Assembly (NCBI GenBank): GCA_964407695.1
Contig: CAYOWQ010000005.1
Location: 62,001-126,000, forward strand
Direction: 5' to 3'
Length of the DNA stretch: 64,000 nucleotides
From: CAYOWQ01 sp964407695
Lineage (GTDB): Bacteria; Planctomycetota; Phycisphaerae; Phycisphaerales; SM1A02
In this document: piece after piece, positions 34,234 through 43,576 of the stretch
Layout: each line of letters starts with the position of its first letter
Numbering within the stretch: the stretch's first letter is position 1
Translations under genes and position numbers: made by a program
The notes under the pieces: model-generated
Database searches by the model: none
What the model was told of the DNA's origin: nothing
What the model saw: only the letters and a program-made list of their open reading frames with translations

Positions 34234-35787
34234 TTATCGAGCGATGGCTTCAGCGCGAACCTCGCGCAGCACGGTCACCTTGATCTCACCGGGGAACGTC
34301 AACTCATCTTCCACCCGCTTGGCAATCGTGCGGGCGATGGCGAAGGCATGAGCGTCGTCAGCCTTCTTGGCATCAACGATCACCCGTATCTCTCGCCCCG
34401 CCTGTATCGCGTGGGCCTCGTCCACATGCGCCTGCTCCTTCGCGATGGCTTCAAGCTGCTCAAGCCGCTTGATGTACATCTCCATGCTTTCGCGGCGGGC
34501 TCCGGGCCGGGCGCCGGAGACCGCATCGGCCGCCATGACGATGGGTGTATAGGGCGTCGTCGAGGGAATGTCACCATGGTGGCCGCCGATGGCGTTCAAG
34601 ACGGCCTCGCTTTTCTCGCCGTACTTGCGGGCGAATTCCATGCCGATTGCGGGGTGGCCACCCTCCATCTCGTGGTCCATGGCCTTTCCGATGTCATGGA
34701 GAAAACCCGCACGTCGGGCAATCGATCCGTTCAGGCCGAGTTGGTCCGCGATCATCTGGGCGAGGAAGGCGACCTCGATCGAGTGCCGAAGAACATTCTG
34801 GCCATAGCTGGTGCGGAAATGCAGCTTGCCCATGGCTTCGATGATCTTGGGGTGCAGGCCGCGAACGTTGGCCTCAATCACGGAGTCGTTGCCATATTTC
34901 ACGATCCGCTCCTGCATGTCCCGACGCACCTGTTCGACCACTTCCTCAACCCTGGCCGGGTGCACTCGGCCGTCGGCGACGAGCTTTTGCAGGGCCTCTG
35001 CGGCGATCGCCTGCCGGACGCGGTCAAAACAGGAGACACTAATGACCCCGGGTGTATCGTCGACGAGGATGTCGACCCCCGTCGCCCGTTCAATAGCCCG
35101 GATGTTGCGGCCTTCACGTCCGATAATCCGGCCCTTCATTTCATCAGATGGAATCTTGATGGAACGAACCGTGGAATCGGCGACATGCTCGGCAGCGAAC
35201 CGCTGAATCGCCAGAAGGGTCACTTCGCGGCTGCGCGATTTGGCATCCGCTTCGGCATCTTCAAGGATCTTTTGTGCCAGGCGATTGCCCTCGTGCTCGG
35301 ACTCGACCCGGACCTCTGCAAGGTACTGTTCTCGTGCCTGGTCAGGGGTAAGACCGGAGATCTTGGACAGGCGTTCGTTCATGTGTTGCCGCAACGACGC
35401 CGCCTCGGTTCTCTCGGCCTCCACCGCCTTTTCCATTTCCTCGATCTCGGACTCGCGTCGATCAAGCCGGTTCTCGCGTTCGGTAATCTTCTCGAGCTTC
35501 CGGTCGAGGGTTTCTTCGCGTCGAGCCGCCCGGGACTGGCTTTCCTTGATCTCCGCAAGCCCAGTCTGAAGTTCCTTATCGAAGGCCTCTCGACGCTCGG
35601 CGATCTTCTTCTCGGCCTCAAGCTCCGCGCGCTGTACGACCGCCTCGGCCTCTGTCCTGGCTTCATGGAGGATCCGTTGCGAATCGTCGTGCGCACTCGC
35701 CAAAGACTTTGAGGACAAGCGGTTGACAACAATCCAAGTCAGGACTGCCCCAACAATGAGCGCGCCTATACCGATGCCAATGTCCAT
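34234..35787 (-). CDS. rny: ribonuclease Y
   Basis: RNase Y is a membrane-anchored endonuclease that starts mRNA decay. The 517-residue protein has an N-terminal membrane helix (about 2-22), a long charged coiled coil (about 25-190), a KH domain with I-I-G-R-E-G-R-N-I-R-A-I-E (about 205-270), and an HD hydrolase domain with L-R-H-S-I-E-V-A and F-L-H-D-I-G-K-A-M-D-H (about 330-425). The C-terminus has D-A-K-K-A-D-D-A and P-G-E-I-K-V-T-V. I use the Met in M-D-I-G-I-G-I-G-A-L-I-V-G. A longer frame to 35868 adds 27 residues with no function visible. Confidence 0.95.
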   Translation of the reverse strand: MDIGIGIGALIVGAVLTWIVVNRLSSKSLASAHDDSQRILHEARTEAEAVVQRAELEAEKKIAERREAFDKELQTGLAEIKESQSRAARREETLDRKLEKITERENRLDRRESEIEEMEKAVEAERTEAASLRQHMNERLSKISGLTPDQAREQYLAEVRVESEHEGNRLAQKILEDAEADAKSRSREVTLLAIQRFAAEHVADSTVRSIKIPSDEMKGRIIGREGRNIRAIERATGVDILVDDTPGVISVSCFDRVRQAIAAEALQKLVADGRVHPARVEEVVEQVRRDMQERIVKYGNDSVIEANVRGLHPKIIEAMGKLHFRTSYGQNVLRHSIEVAFLAQMIADQLGLNGSIARRAGFLHDIGKAMDHEMEGGHPAIGMEFARKYGEKSEAVLNAIGGHHGDIPSTTPYTPIVMAADAVSGARPGARRESMEMYIKRLEQLEAIAKEQAHVDEAHAIQAGREIRVIVDAKKADDAHAFAIARTIAKRVEDELTFPGEIKVTVLREVRAEAIAR

Positions 35788-36258
35788 CCAAATCTCAGCG
35801 AGCAGTATCGTGGAAAACACGTGAATCCCCTGTTCAAATCGCCGCAGCCACTGCGCGTGGACGGCCATGTCGATCGAAACGGCTCGACCGGATCAAGGGC
35901 GCTGACAGACGTGTTCTGCTCTGCTCAATCGCTCCGGCCCGATTGGAGCGGGGCGGTTGGGCCGGCCTCGCTCATTCGGGCATTAGGACGGAAGTTTGGA
36001 AAGAATCGGGCCAATGGAGGGAGTCAGCTACACGTCAATCTATCCCGCCGCGGGGGCGGTCGCCACGGCCCAAGAGCCGAGGCGTGATACGGTCAGTCGC
36101 CCGAGTTCGGGCGGGCCGGGAACGTCCGTCGGCCGTGGAATAATGGATATGGTCGGCGCGACGGAAAAGATGAAGACCTCGTTAGTATTCAGCAAACACC
36201 GGGAAGTTGTCAAGATTCAATCGGGACCGGGAACAGGACGCTACCATCTGGACCTGCG
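35788..36258. other. 470-bp divergent intergenic region, no clear gene
   Basis: This region separates rny (minus) from the ABC-2 permease gene (plus). One weak plus-strand open frame (35996 to 36286) has no Shine-Dalgarno site and no recognisable sequence. A TACCAT hexamer (36242-36247) lies 11 nt before the permease ATG and could be its -10. I see no RNA gene. Confidence 0.4.
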
Positions 36259-38091
36259 ATGCCGGCGATTCTCGATCGACTTCTGAGGCTGCTGCTGACC
36301 AATCCGATCTGTCTTCGGCTGGTGTATGGGGGTTCACGGAGACTTCGGCACCTCTATATTCGTGCGGGCTACCTCGGCCTGATGATGGTCATTCTGCTTT
36401 TTGCCCTGATCAGCCGAGGAAACACCCTTCGGCAGCTCGCACAGAGCGGAGCGAACGCGTTTCAATTGATCTCCTTCGCGCAGGTCGGCCTGATCTGCCT
36501 CCTGACACCGGTCTTCATGGCGGGAGCGATCGCCCAGGAAGCAAACCCTCGGACATGGGACATTCTGTTGACGACGCCGCTCAACGGTCTGCAGATCGTG
36601 CTTGGCAATCTCTTCGGTCGGTTGTTCTTCATCCTGGCGCTGCTGTTTTCAACCCTGCCGCTGTTTGCCGTCACCCAGTTCTTTGGCGGTGTTCCCAGCG
36701 AATCGATCTTCACCAGCTATGCAATTGCGGCGACGAGTTCGCTTCTCGTGGCTTCCATTGCCGTGACGCTGAGTGTGACGCGCACCGCAGGCAAGCGCGC
36801 GGTGTTCGTGTTCTACATCGCGGTGGTCATGTATCTGGTTGTGACCTACGCGATTGACGCCCTGTTGCGGCCGGTCGTTCCGGCGGGAACTCCGACAAGC
36901 ACGACCGTGATGACGCCGCTCAATCCGTTTCTTGCCCTTCAGGCGCTCCTCTACACAAACTCATATCGCGTGCCGGACATCGGTCCCGCCGAAGCCGGTT
37001 GGGTGGTGCGGCAATGGATGGGGCACCCCATCAGCACCTTCTGCTGGTTGTGCGGCCTGATCAGCGCGGGGCTCATCATCTTTTCCACCGCGAGACTTCG
37101 GGTGATCGGCACCCGCGTGGGAACCGTTCCATGGTGGAAGAAGCTTCTCGGCGCGGCGAATCGACGAGCGGTCGGACGCGAGCCGCGACGGGTGGGCCAC
37201 AATCCGATTGCCTGGCGCGAGTCGAAGTCGAAGGGCAACACGATCGGTGCCGTCATTTCGCGGTGGACGTTTGTTGCGCTCGGCGTGCTGGTGGCGATCG
37301 TCTTCGTCACGCTCTATCACACGGGGCAGATGGACCACGCCACGTTTCGCCTTGCGATTCTCTCAACCGTCGGCGCCGAGCTGCTGATCATCGTCCTCAC
37401 CGCCATCAATCTCAGCGCGACCGCCGTGAGCAAGGAGCGCGAGGACGGGTCGCTGGACATCATCTTGACAACCCCGATTCAGCCCGGGCCATACCTCTAC
37501 GGCAAGCTGCTTGGCCTGGTGCAGTATCTGCTTCCAATGATGCTGGTTCCGGTGATCACCATGACCATCATTGCGTTCTATGTGCTTGCAGACGGCATGG
37601 GACGGTCGGGCGGGGTGATGGTGTTTGATGCGCTCGCCGGGCGAACAGAATCAAGGACACTCCCGGTGGTCTTGCCGGAGGGGGCGATCGCCCTGCCACT
37701 GGCTCTGGTTCCATTCGTCGCGTTCTGTGTGATGATCGGCCTCAGTGCGTCGATTCGAAGCAAGGGGACGATTTCCTCCATTATCGTGGCGGTGGGATGG
37801 ATCCTTTTGATTGCGTGCGTGCTGGGTGCCTGCGGCTGGCCGAGTGGACGGCAGTTTCCGCTGCTTGGGGCGCTCATCAGCGCGGTCAGTCCGTTCAACC
37901 TGCTGGGCGCGCTGATCTATCCCGCGGACGTGATACCCGAGAGCCTCACCGAGCCGATCACCGGCCGCATCTGGCTGGCCGTAGGATCGGCCGTGGCCGC
38001 CGGCGGATTCTCTGCGGCGGTGTATGCGATGCATACCGGTATGAAGCGGAACTTCATGATGACGGTGCGACGACTCGCCGGAATCAAGTGA
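36259..38091 (+). CDS. ABC-2 type transporter permease-like membrane protein
   Basis: This is a 610-residue protein with about twelve hydrophobic segments in two halves. Each half contains a matching motif of the ABC-2/gliding-type permeases: Q-E-A-N-P-R-T-W-D-I-L-L-T-T-P-L-N (about 95-110) and K-E-R-E-D-G-S-L-D-I-I-L-T-T-P-I-Q (about 393-409). A basic loop with N-P-I-A-W-R-E-S-K (about 315-323) precedes the second half. It therefore looks like an internally duplicated permease. No ATP-binding subunit is next to it, so the ATPase must be encoded elsewhere. It is followed 7 bp later by priA. The substrate is unknown. Confidence 0.8.
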   Translation: MPAILDRLLRLLLTNPICLRLVYGGSRRLRHLYIRAGYLGLMMVILLFALISRGNTLRQLAQSGANAFQLISFAQVGLICLLTPVFMAGAIAQEANPRTWDILLTTPLNGLQIVLGNLFGRLFFILALLFSTLPLFAVTQFFGGVPSESIFTSYAIAATSSLLVASIAVTLSVTRTAGKRAVFVFYIAVVMYLVVTYAIDALLRPVVPAGTPTSTTVMTPLNPFLALQALLYTNSYRVPDIGPAEAGWVVRQWMGHPISTFCWLCGLISAGLIIFSTARLRVIGTRVGTVPWWKKLLGAANRRAVGREPRRVGHNPIAWRESKSKGNTIGAVISRWTFVALGVLVAIVFVTLYHTGQMDHATFRLAILSTVGAELLIIVLTAINLSATAVSKEREDGSLDIILTTPIQPGPYLYGKLLGLVQYLLPMMLVPVITMTIIAFYVLADGMGRSGGVMVFDALAGRTESRTLPVVLPEGAIALPLALVPFVAFCVMIGLSASIRSKGTISSIIVAVGWILLIACVLGACGWPSGRQFPLLGALISAVSPFNLLGALIYPADVIPESLTEPITGRIWLAVGSAVAAGGFSAAVYAMHTGMKRNFMMTVRRLAGIK

Positions 38092-38098
38092 ATCAAGC

Positions 38099-40387
38099 AT
38101 GAGCGGGCTCTTTGGAACCGAGCAGGCGGTTCGATACGTCCGAGTGGCGGTGGAGCGGACATTCGACGCCCATCCGGAAGGGTTGACCTATGGGGTTCCA
38201 GCGCGGCTCGACGAAATTGGGATCGGAGATCGTGTCCTTGTTCCACTGGGCCGATCGAGGCGGCCCGTGCCGGGCTATGTCATTGACGAAGAGCGGGTTC
38301 CGGAGGCAGGGCGGGATCGGATTCGACTGATTGATGCGCGGGATGACCCGGGCCTCTCGCTCCCGCGAGATCTGGTCTCTTTGGCGCGATGGATCTCATC
38401 GTACTACTGCTGCCCGCTCGGTGTGACGCTCTCGAGCATTCTCCCGTCGCCGGTTCGGAAAGGTGTCGGCCTGGTGACCACGACGCTGATTGATATTGGA
38501 GACGGCGGGGCGGAAGGCGCCACCCCGGCCCAGCGACGAATTCTGGAGATACTTCGCGAACTACCAGCAGATGAACGACCACTTGAGCAGCAGGCGCTGT
38601 TGCGGCGGGCCAACGTGAAGACGAAAGGGCCGCTTCGAGCCCTGATCTCTGCAAAGGCAGTTGCTGTTCGCAAGAGTCGTCATGTTCAGGCGGAGTGGGC
38701 GGTCACGAATACCTGCGATCGGCGGCCCGAGTCATTGACGGCGGAGCAGGCGGGTGCCGTTGAGTTGATCAAGGGATGCCTCATGGGCGGTTTCTCCGCT
38801 CACTTGATTCATGGCGTCACGGGCTCGGGGAAGACCGAGGTCTACCTTCGGCTCATTCAGGAGGTGGTGTCTCAGGGGAGAAGCGCGCTGGTGCTCGTGC
38901 CGGAAATCAGTCTGACGCCTCAGACAGGCGGAAGAATCCTCGGCCGGTTTCCCGATCATCGCGTGGCCATTCTTCATTCGGGCCTGACCGCAGCGCAGCG
39001 ACATCATCAATGGGCGATGGTTCGCGAGGGATCGGCCGACGTTGTGCTCGGTGCTCGATCAGCGCTCTTTGCCCCGGTGCCCGACGGGCGGCTTGGCCTC
39101 ATCGTTGTGGATGAGGAGCATGACGGCTCATATAAGCAGGACCAGGCGCCGCGATATCACGCGCGCGACGCATCGATTCGGCGCGCGCAGCTCGCGGGTT
39201 GCCCGGTCGTGCTTTGCAGTGCAACGCCATCGCTTGAGAGCTGGCACAATGCAGTGCAACGCAACGCCTATCGGCTGCACAAGCTCACCCATCGAGCGCC
39301 GGGCCTCAGGGTGCCGCGGGTGGAGATCGTCGACTTTGTCGAAGAACGACGGGCGCGCACCGATCGGCGGGTGCACCTGATTGGGCCGCGACTGGAAGGC
39401 GCGATTCAACGAACGCTCGCTGCCGGAGGCCAGGTGATACTGCTGCTGAATCGGCGGGGCTTTGGCAACTACGTAGCGTGTCCGGACCACATGTGCGGAT
39501 GGTTGATGACTTGTGACGACTGCGATGCGGCCATGGTGTGCCACAAGGAAGGCGATGATCTTCGTGGCTATGTGCGATGCCACCACTGCCTCGCAGAGCA
39601 GAGGATCCCGGAGCTCTGTCCACGGTGCGGAAACAGAATCACGGTCTTCGGCTTCGGCACGCAGCGGGTCGAAGAGGAATTGAAGCGCAAGTTCGCGGGC
39701 CTGGCGACTGAAGGCGCGATGCTGCGGGTTGATGCCGACACCATGCCGCATGTCAGCGCCTGGCACGATGCACTGGGTCGCTTCGGGCGTGGCGAGATCC
39801 GTCTGCTGGTCGGCACCCAGATGATCGCCAAGGGACTCGACTTCCCGGGGGTGCGCCTGGTTGGCGTCGTCAATGCGGATACCGCGATCAATCTCCCCGA
39901 CTTTCGAGCGGCGGAACGGACGTTTCAGCTTGTGGCCCAGGTGGTGGGTCGATGCGGTCGGGGTGAGGATGGCGGTCTTGCCATGATTCAGACGTTTCAG
40001 CCGGGGATTCCGGCGATTCGCCTTGCATCGACACAGGATTTTGACGCTTTCGCCACAGGCGAGATGGCGGATCGGGCACGGGCCCAGCTTCCGCCGCATA
40101 CCCGGATGGTTCGGTGTGTCGTGCGTGACCTCGAGCTTTCGGCCTGTGTGGCGAAGGCGCGAGCACTGGCGGACGCGATTCGGCCGCTTCTCGGCGACGG
40201 GATGCGAATGCGCGGGCCGGCGCCGTGCCCGATCAGTCGTATTGCCAAGCGGCATCGCCAGCAGATCGAGGTCACCGCGCCGACGGCCGCTGCGCTTCAG
40301 CAGGTGCTCGCCTCAGCGCGTTCGATGGGCCTGTTTCATCTTGGTGAAGAACTCGCCGTGGATGTGGATCCAATCGCAATCCTGTGA
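38099..40387 (+). CDS. priA: primosomal protein N' (replication restart helicase PriA)
   Basis: PriA recognises stalled forks and D-loops, unwinds the lagging arm and loads the restart primosome. The 762-residue protein has the N-terminal 3'-DNA-binding domain (R-Y-V-R-V-A-V-E-R-T-F-D), the Walker A motif G-V-T-G-S-G-K-T-E-V-Y, the D-E-E-H box, and S-A-T-P-S-L-E-S. The zinc-binding insertion has paired Cys (C-D-D-C-D, C-H-H-C, C-P-R-C-G). Then come F-G-F-G-T-Q-R-V-E-E, G-T-Q-M-I-A-K-G-L-D-F-P and Q-V-V-G-R-C-G-R, where the last is R-A-G-R in most homologues. The C-terminal domain is complete, and the gene ends 2 bp from the convergent formyltransferase gene. Confidence 0.95.
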   Translation: MSGLFGTEQAVRYVRVAVERTFDAHPEGLTYGVPARLDEIGIGDRVLVPLGRSRRPVPGYVIDEERVPEAGRDRIRLIDARDDPGLSLPRDLVSLARWISSYYCCPLGVTLSSILPSPVRKGVGLVTTTLIDIGDGGAEGATPAQRRILEILRELPADERPLEQQALLRRANVKTKGPLRALISAKAVAVRKSRHVQAEWAVTNTCDRRPESLTAEQAGAVELIKGCLMGGFSAHLIHGVTGSGKTEVYLRLIQEVVSQGRSALVLVPEISLTPQTGGRILGRFPDHRVAILHSGLTAAQRHHQWAMVREGSADVVLGARSALFAPVPDGRLGLIVVDEEHDGSYKQDQAPRYHARDASIRRAQLAGCPVVLCSATPSLESWHNAVQRNAYRLHKLTHRAPGLRVPRVEIVDFVEERRARTDRRVHLIGPRLEGAIQRTLAAGGQVILLLNRRGFGNYVACPDHMCGWLMTCDDCDAAMVCHKEGDDLRGYVRCHHCLAEQRIPELCPRCGNRITVFGFGTQRVEEELKRKFAGLATEGAMLRVDADTMPHVSAWHDALGRFGRGEIRLLVGTQMIAKGLDFPGVRLVGVVNADTAINLPDFRAAERTFQLVAQVVGRCGRGEDGGLAMIQTFQPGIPAIRLASTQDFDAFATGEMADRARAQLPPHTRMVRCVVRDLELSACVAKARALADAIRPLLGDGMRMRGPAPCPISRIAKRHRQQIEVTAPTAAALQQVLASARSMGLFHLGEELAVDVDPIAIL

Positions 40388-40388
40388 G

Positions 40389-41174
40389 CTAGATCTTGCG
40401 GGTTCTCAATCGTTCGTGCTGATCCAGCATTCGCCGAAACTCGCGCCACGAGGGAGTCGTGAAGGTGCGGCCGCCGGACTGTGGGCGCGCCGCCGAAAGG
40501 TATGTATCGAAGGATTCAACGACTTCTCCCAGCCTTTCGGCGGATCGGGTGAGCAGGGCGGCGTACGTGGACACGACGGTTTGATGGAGCGAGTCGCCAA
40601 ACTGAATGGGCAACTCTTCGCGAACGAGGATATCGCCGCCGTCGATGGTCCTGTCGACACGATGGATGGTGTAGCCCGTCATCGTCGAGCCTTCGTGAAG
40701 CTGCCAGAGCACGCTCTGGGCTCCCTTGAACTCGGGAAGGAGTTCGTGGTGCACGTTGAGCATTCCGAGGCGTGGGGCGGAGAAGACTCGGGGGGCGATG
40801 TAGGCGTTGCCGAGCGAAAGTGCCAGCTCGGCGCGGGATTCATTCAGGAGTTCGACCGTCCGCGGACTGTTCAGGGTTGGAGTCGACAAGAGACGAAGAT
40901 GGAGCTGCTCGCAGAGGTCTTGAAGCGGCGGTATGCGAAGGCGGGAAGCGACATCATCGGTGTACCAGCGGCGGAGCCTGAGGCCGTTCATCGCGCCGCG
41001 GGGACCGATGCGCATCGTCTTGGAGAGGATTCGCTTGAACCGTCGCCACCTGCCGGCCGGCGCGCGGTCGGCGAGAATCACAGTCGTGAGCTCAACGTCA
41101 TGTCGATTCACCAGGTTTGGTATGCAGACCGAAGCGAAGCCCTGTTCGATGCTGGTGATAATGGCGACTTTCAT
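40389..41174 (-). CDS. formyltransferase family protein
   Basis: This is a 261-residue protein with a formyltransferase core, which uses 10-formyltetrahydrofolate to formylate an amine. The active-site triad can be placed as Asn and His in L-N-V-H-H-E-L-L-P-E-F-K-G and Asp in T-I-D-G-G-D-I-L. The L-L-P-x-F-K-G-A-Q-S-V-L-W block matches methionyl-tRNA and sugar formyltransferases. The tRNA-binding C-terminal domain of Fmt is missing, so a sugar or other amine is likelier than Met-tRNA. The ATG overlaps the stop of the upstream polysaccharide deacetylase gene by 4 bp (ATGA), pointing to a shared pathway. Confidence 0.82.
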   Translation of the reverse strand: MKVAIITSIEQGFASVCIPNLVNRHDVELTTVILADRAPAGRWRRFKRILSKTMRIGPRGAMNGLRLRRWYTDDVASRLRIPPLQDLCEQLHLRLLSTPTLNSPRTVELLNESRAELALSLGNAYIAPRVFSAPRLGMLNVHHELLPEFKGAQSVLWQLHEGSTMTGYTIHRVDRTIDGGDILVREELPIQFGDSLHQTVVSTYAALLTRSAERLGEVVESFDTYLSAARPQSGGRTFTTPSWREFRRMLDQHERLRTRKI

Positions 41175-42073
41175 GTGATCGAGTGCTCCAACGCCCACGT
41201 CGGGATGTCGTTGGTCGAATTCCAGGTGCTCCGGGCGAGGAGGTATTCCACGTGTCGCACCGGCCATGCGGCGACAACATTTTCACGAAGCATGATGTGC
41301 GAGGTCGAATGTCCCGGCCGATGAACGCCGCGAACGGCTGAAGCGCAGGAGACATGCCCGGATGAACGGACGACGGCGACGGCCTCCCGCGTTACGTTTC
41401 GCCATTGGCCATAGGGCCACGCGAAGTGGCTGCACTCTCCGAGGCGGTCGATGATCACCAGATGGGCTCGTCGGACCTCCTCGGTCGCTGCCGTTGCGTC
41501 GGCCGCACCGAGATCGACATGGCTCCACGTGTGATTTCCGATTTCGTGGCCGCGGTCTCGAAGCGACGCGAGGTCGTCCCAGTTCATGAACGGAGTGGCG
41601 GGAAAGTGGAGGCGGTCATGACAGAACCTGCGAATGTGATCCGCACGCTGTTCGCCGACCATTGACGGACACACAAAGAAGCACCCACGGGCGTTGAATT
41701 CCTCGAGGACTGCGGCAGCGGTCATGCACGATTGCCGGCCGTCGTCAAACGAAAAAGCAAGTGTCGGCCGCGTGACGGATCCCAGTTGGGCGAGCCTGGA
41801 GGCGTCGGCATACCGAACGAATTCGAAGGATTGCGAGAGTCTCCGGAGCAGGTGACGAAACGGCTCAACTTCATGGGGGAAGAGATGATGAAACAGTAAG
41901 GTCTGAACGCGAGGGACCGATAGGGCCGCGCGGACCCGGCCCCTGAGGCCGTCGGCAATTCGCATTGCATCAAGGGCGAGACTTCTGGCCGCATCGCGCG
42001 GGCGCACGCCGTAATACTCTCGAGTTGAGGTCGCCCAGGCAGGAGCGTTCTCTTGTTTGGCGGCGGCAGTCAC
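41171..42073 (-). CDS. polysaccharide deacetylase (NodB-like, CE4) family protein
   Basis: This is a 300-residue protein with a NodB fold, which removes N-acetyl groups from amino sugars. Visible motifs are L-A-F-S-F-D-D-G-R (catalytic base and metal Asp), G-N-H-T-W-S-H-V-D (two metal His) and F-A-W-P-Y-G-Q-W. Before the fold there are about 85 residues with L-L-F-H-H-L-F-P-H-E, a form seen in glycan-biosynthesis members. There is no signal peptide, so the substrate may be a cytoplasmic nucleotide sugar or lipid-linked precursor. The start is a GTG with TACGCT exactly 6 nt upstream. The stop overlaps the formyltransferase start. Confidence 0.85.
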   Translation of the reverse strand: MTAAAKQENAPAWATSTREYYGVRPRDAARSLALDAMRIADGLRGRVRAALSVPRVQTLLFHHLFPHEVEPFRHLLRRLSQSFEFVRYADASRLAQLGSVTRPTLAFSFDDGRQSCMTAAAVLEEFNARGCFFVCPSMVGEQRADHIRRFCHDRLHFPATPFMNWDDLASLRDRGHEIGNHTWSHVDLGAADATAATEEVRRAHLVIIDRLGECSHFAWPYGQWRNVTREAVAVVRSSGHVSCASAVRGVHRPGHSTSHIMLRENVVAAWPVRHVEYLLARSTWNSTNDIPTWALEHSIT

Positions 42074-42079
42074 CGAGGT

Positions 42080-42085
42080 AGCGTA
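42080..42085 (-). promoter_or_regulatory. -10 hexamer TACGCT, leaderless spacing
   Basis: On the minus strand TACGCT ends 6 nt before the GTG start of the deacetylase gene. There is no Shine-Dalgarno sequence between them. Confidence 0.5.
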
Positions 42086-42115
42086 TCGAAGTGGAGCGGC
42101 CGGGGTATCGATCGG

Positions 42116-42895
42116 CTACGCGGCTTCGTGTTTGTCTGCGGTGGGGCCGGTGGCAGCGCGGCCTTCCAGCGGATCGACATCAGCCAGGCGGCCAAGGCGC
42201 GCAAAGTAGCCGCCGCCGGTGTCGTCTGCGACAGGCACAGGGAGGGCTGCGGGCCGCGGTGCATTCCAGCTATGAGGCTCCGACTGGGCGTGCCGGATTT
42301 CAGTCGATGCGATCCTGAAGGCCGTACCCGCGGCCAAGGCCGTAAAGATCCAGCCGAAGAGGCCCATGTTGAGCAGAAAGAAAATGAACGTGCCGACACC
42401 GGCGGCGTCGTCCGTCATGGCGCGGCTCTCGTCCGTCATGGCGGCGATGAACTCCGCTCGCTCCTGATCATCCATTTGGTCCCAGAGCTGGGCCGCCTGC
42501 GATTCGACCTCTGGCGGAAAGGACTCGTCATCGTCAGATTCCGACAATGTCTCGCCGTTGCTGATCATTCGGTCCATGACCTCCCAGGCGAGTCGGTCTT
42601 GGGCATCCTCCTCGGAGATGGTTGCCATCTCGTCGGCGAAATCGCTGTACTCCAGCTCAGAGAGCATGCAACGGCTGGCGAGCACACCCGCGATGGTGAG
42701 GGCCGCAGCAATGATTCCAGCAGTGGCTCCGCCCCGACCCTGGTTACCCATGCCCATGCCGAAACCCGCCGCACCACCGACAATGGGGGCGAGGATGCCA
42801 AGGTTCCAGCCGGTGAGCCAGCTGATGCCGGTCCAGACGGCAGCACCGACCGCAGCGCCAAGCAATGCACCGAGAGTTCCGTTGACGAGGGACAT
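42116..42895 (-). CDS. hypothetical membrane protein
   Basis: This is a 259-residue protein. The first ~80 residues are Gly/Ala-rich and hydrophobic (G-A-L-L-G-A-A-V-G-A-A-V-W and I-V-G-G-A-A-G-F-G-M-G), like a glycine-zipper pair of membrane helices. Then comes an acidic soluble stretch (about 85-160, many Glu/Asp/Met), another membrane span (about 163-190, I-F-F-L-L-N-M-G-L-F-G-W-I-F) and a Pro/Ala-rich cytoplasmic tail. AAAGG upstream of ATG 42895 is an acceptable ribosome-binding site. Longer frames exist because of high GC and are not supported. No family was recognised. Confidence 0.65.
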   Translation of the reverse strand: MSLVNGTLGALLGAAVGAAVWTGISWLTGWNLGILAPIVGGAAGFGMGMGNQGRGGATAGIIAAALTIAGVLASRCMLSELEYSDFADEMATISEEDAQDRLAWEVMDRMISNGETLSESDDDESFPPEVESQAAQLWDQMDDQERAEFIAAMTDESRAMTDDAAGVGTFIFFLLNMGLFGWIFTALAAGTAFRIASTEIRHAQSEPHSWNAPRPAALPVPVADDTGGGYFARLGRLADVDPLEGRAATGPTADKHEAA

Positions 42896-43036
42896 ACGGG
42901 GCCTTTCGAAGGGGAATTGCTGCCAGATCATCGGAAGAGAATTGCCGGCGCGGGCGTCAAGCCCGCGCATCGCCAAAATGCAGATTCGTGTGGTGCGGAT
43001 TGGGTAGCGCGTGCGCGGGATTCTCGGACCGGGCGA

Positions 43037-43042
43037 TACCAT
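43037..43042 (+). promoter_or_regulatory. -10 hexamer TACCAT, leaderless spacing
   Basis: TACCAT ends exactly 6 nt before the ATG at 43049. No Shine-Dalgarno sequence is present. Confidence 0.5.
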
Positions 43043-43048
43043 CGCCGC

Positions 43049-43576
43049 ATGCTGATTCGCTGGAAAAAGGTCGACGGCGGCGCGGTGCTGACGGTGATCC
43101 GCGAGGACGGCAGTTTGGAGACGACGCGGCCGCGACAGGGGGCGTTTTTTGCAGTGCACGACCTCGTGCACTATGTCGTTGAGGCGGCAATGGGATTTAA
43201 CGAGGCGTTCTTCGGACTGCTGCGGAGCGGCTGGTCGTATGAGACGTTTGAGGACAAGACGGATCCGCGGTATCAGTCGATCCCGAGCGAGGCGACTGTT
43301 GCGGAGCATTTGGTTGGCGTCCTGACGACGAGGCTGCTCAATCCCGCGCGGTTGGATGGCGAGTTGGCTTCGGAGTGGGTGCGGGAGATCAACGAGACTG
43401 TTGCGCAGATGTTGGAGCCGGAGGGGCTATCGGCGCCACACCTCGATCATGAGGGACTGCTTGCGATGGCGGCATCGCTTGAGGTGCTCCTCGCACGCTG
43501 GCGAGATCTGCCCCTCGGAGAACATCTGCAACTTGAATTTCCTTCGGGTGAAGATCTCAGGGGAACGGGCGGCTGA
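43049..43576 (+). CDS. hypothetical protein
   Basis: This is a 175-residue acidic soluble protein. It has A-V-H-D-L-V-H-Y-V-V-E-A-A-M-G-F (about 40-55), then E-A-F-F-G-L-L-R-S-G-W, and a C-terminal helical region (about 125-165). The H-D-x-x-H-Y-x-V-E segment reminds me of small conserved proteins of unknown function annotated only as hypothetical in many bacteria. The start is the ATG of M-L-I-R-W-K-K. The last 20 bp overlap the end of the convergent GNAT gene. Confidence 0.65.
   Translation: MLIRWKKVDGGAVLTVIREDGSLETTRPRQGAFFAVHDLVHYVVEAAMGFNEAFFGLLRSGWSYETFEDKTDPRYQSIPSEATVAEHLVGVLTTRLLNPARLDGELASEWVREINETVAQMLEPEGLSAPHLDHEGLLAMAASLEVLLARWRDLPLGEHLQLEFPSGEDLRGTGG

Noticed and set aside
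34198..35712. A 504-codon plus-strand open frame opposite rny
   Set aside because: It is the antisense shadow of the RNase Y gene, with His/Asp/Leu-rich low-complexity translation and no start signals.
42896..43309. N-terminal extension of the hypothetical membrane protein at 42116
   Set aside because: It would run opposite the gene at 43049. The ATG at 42895 has a ribosome-binding site and starts a membrane helix.
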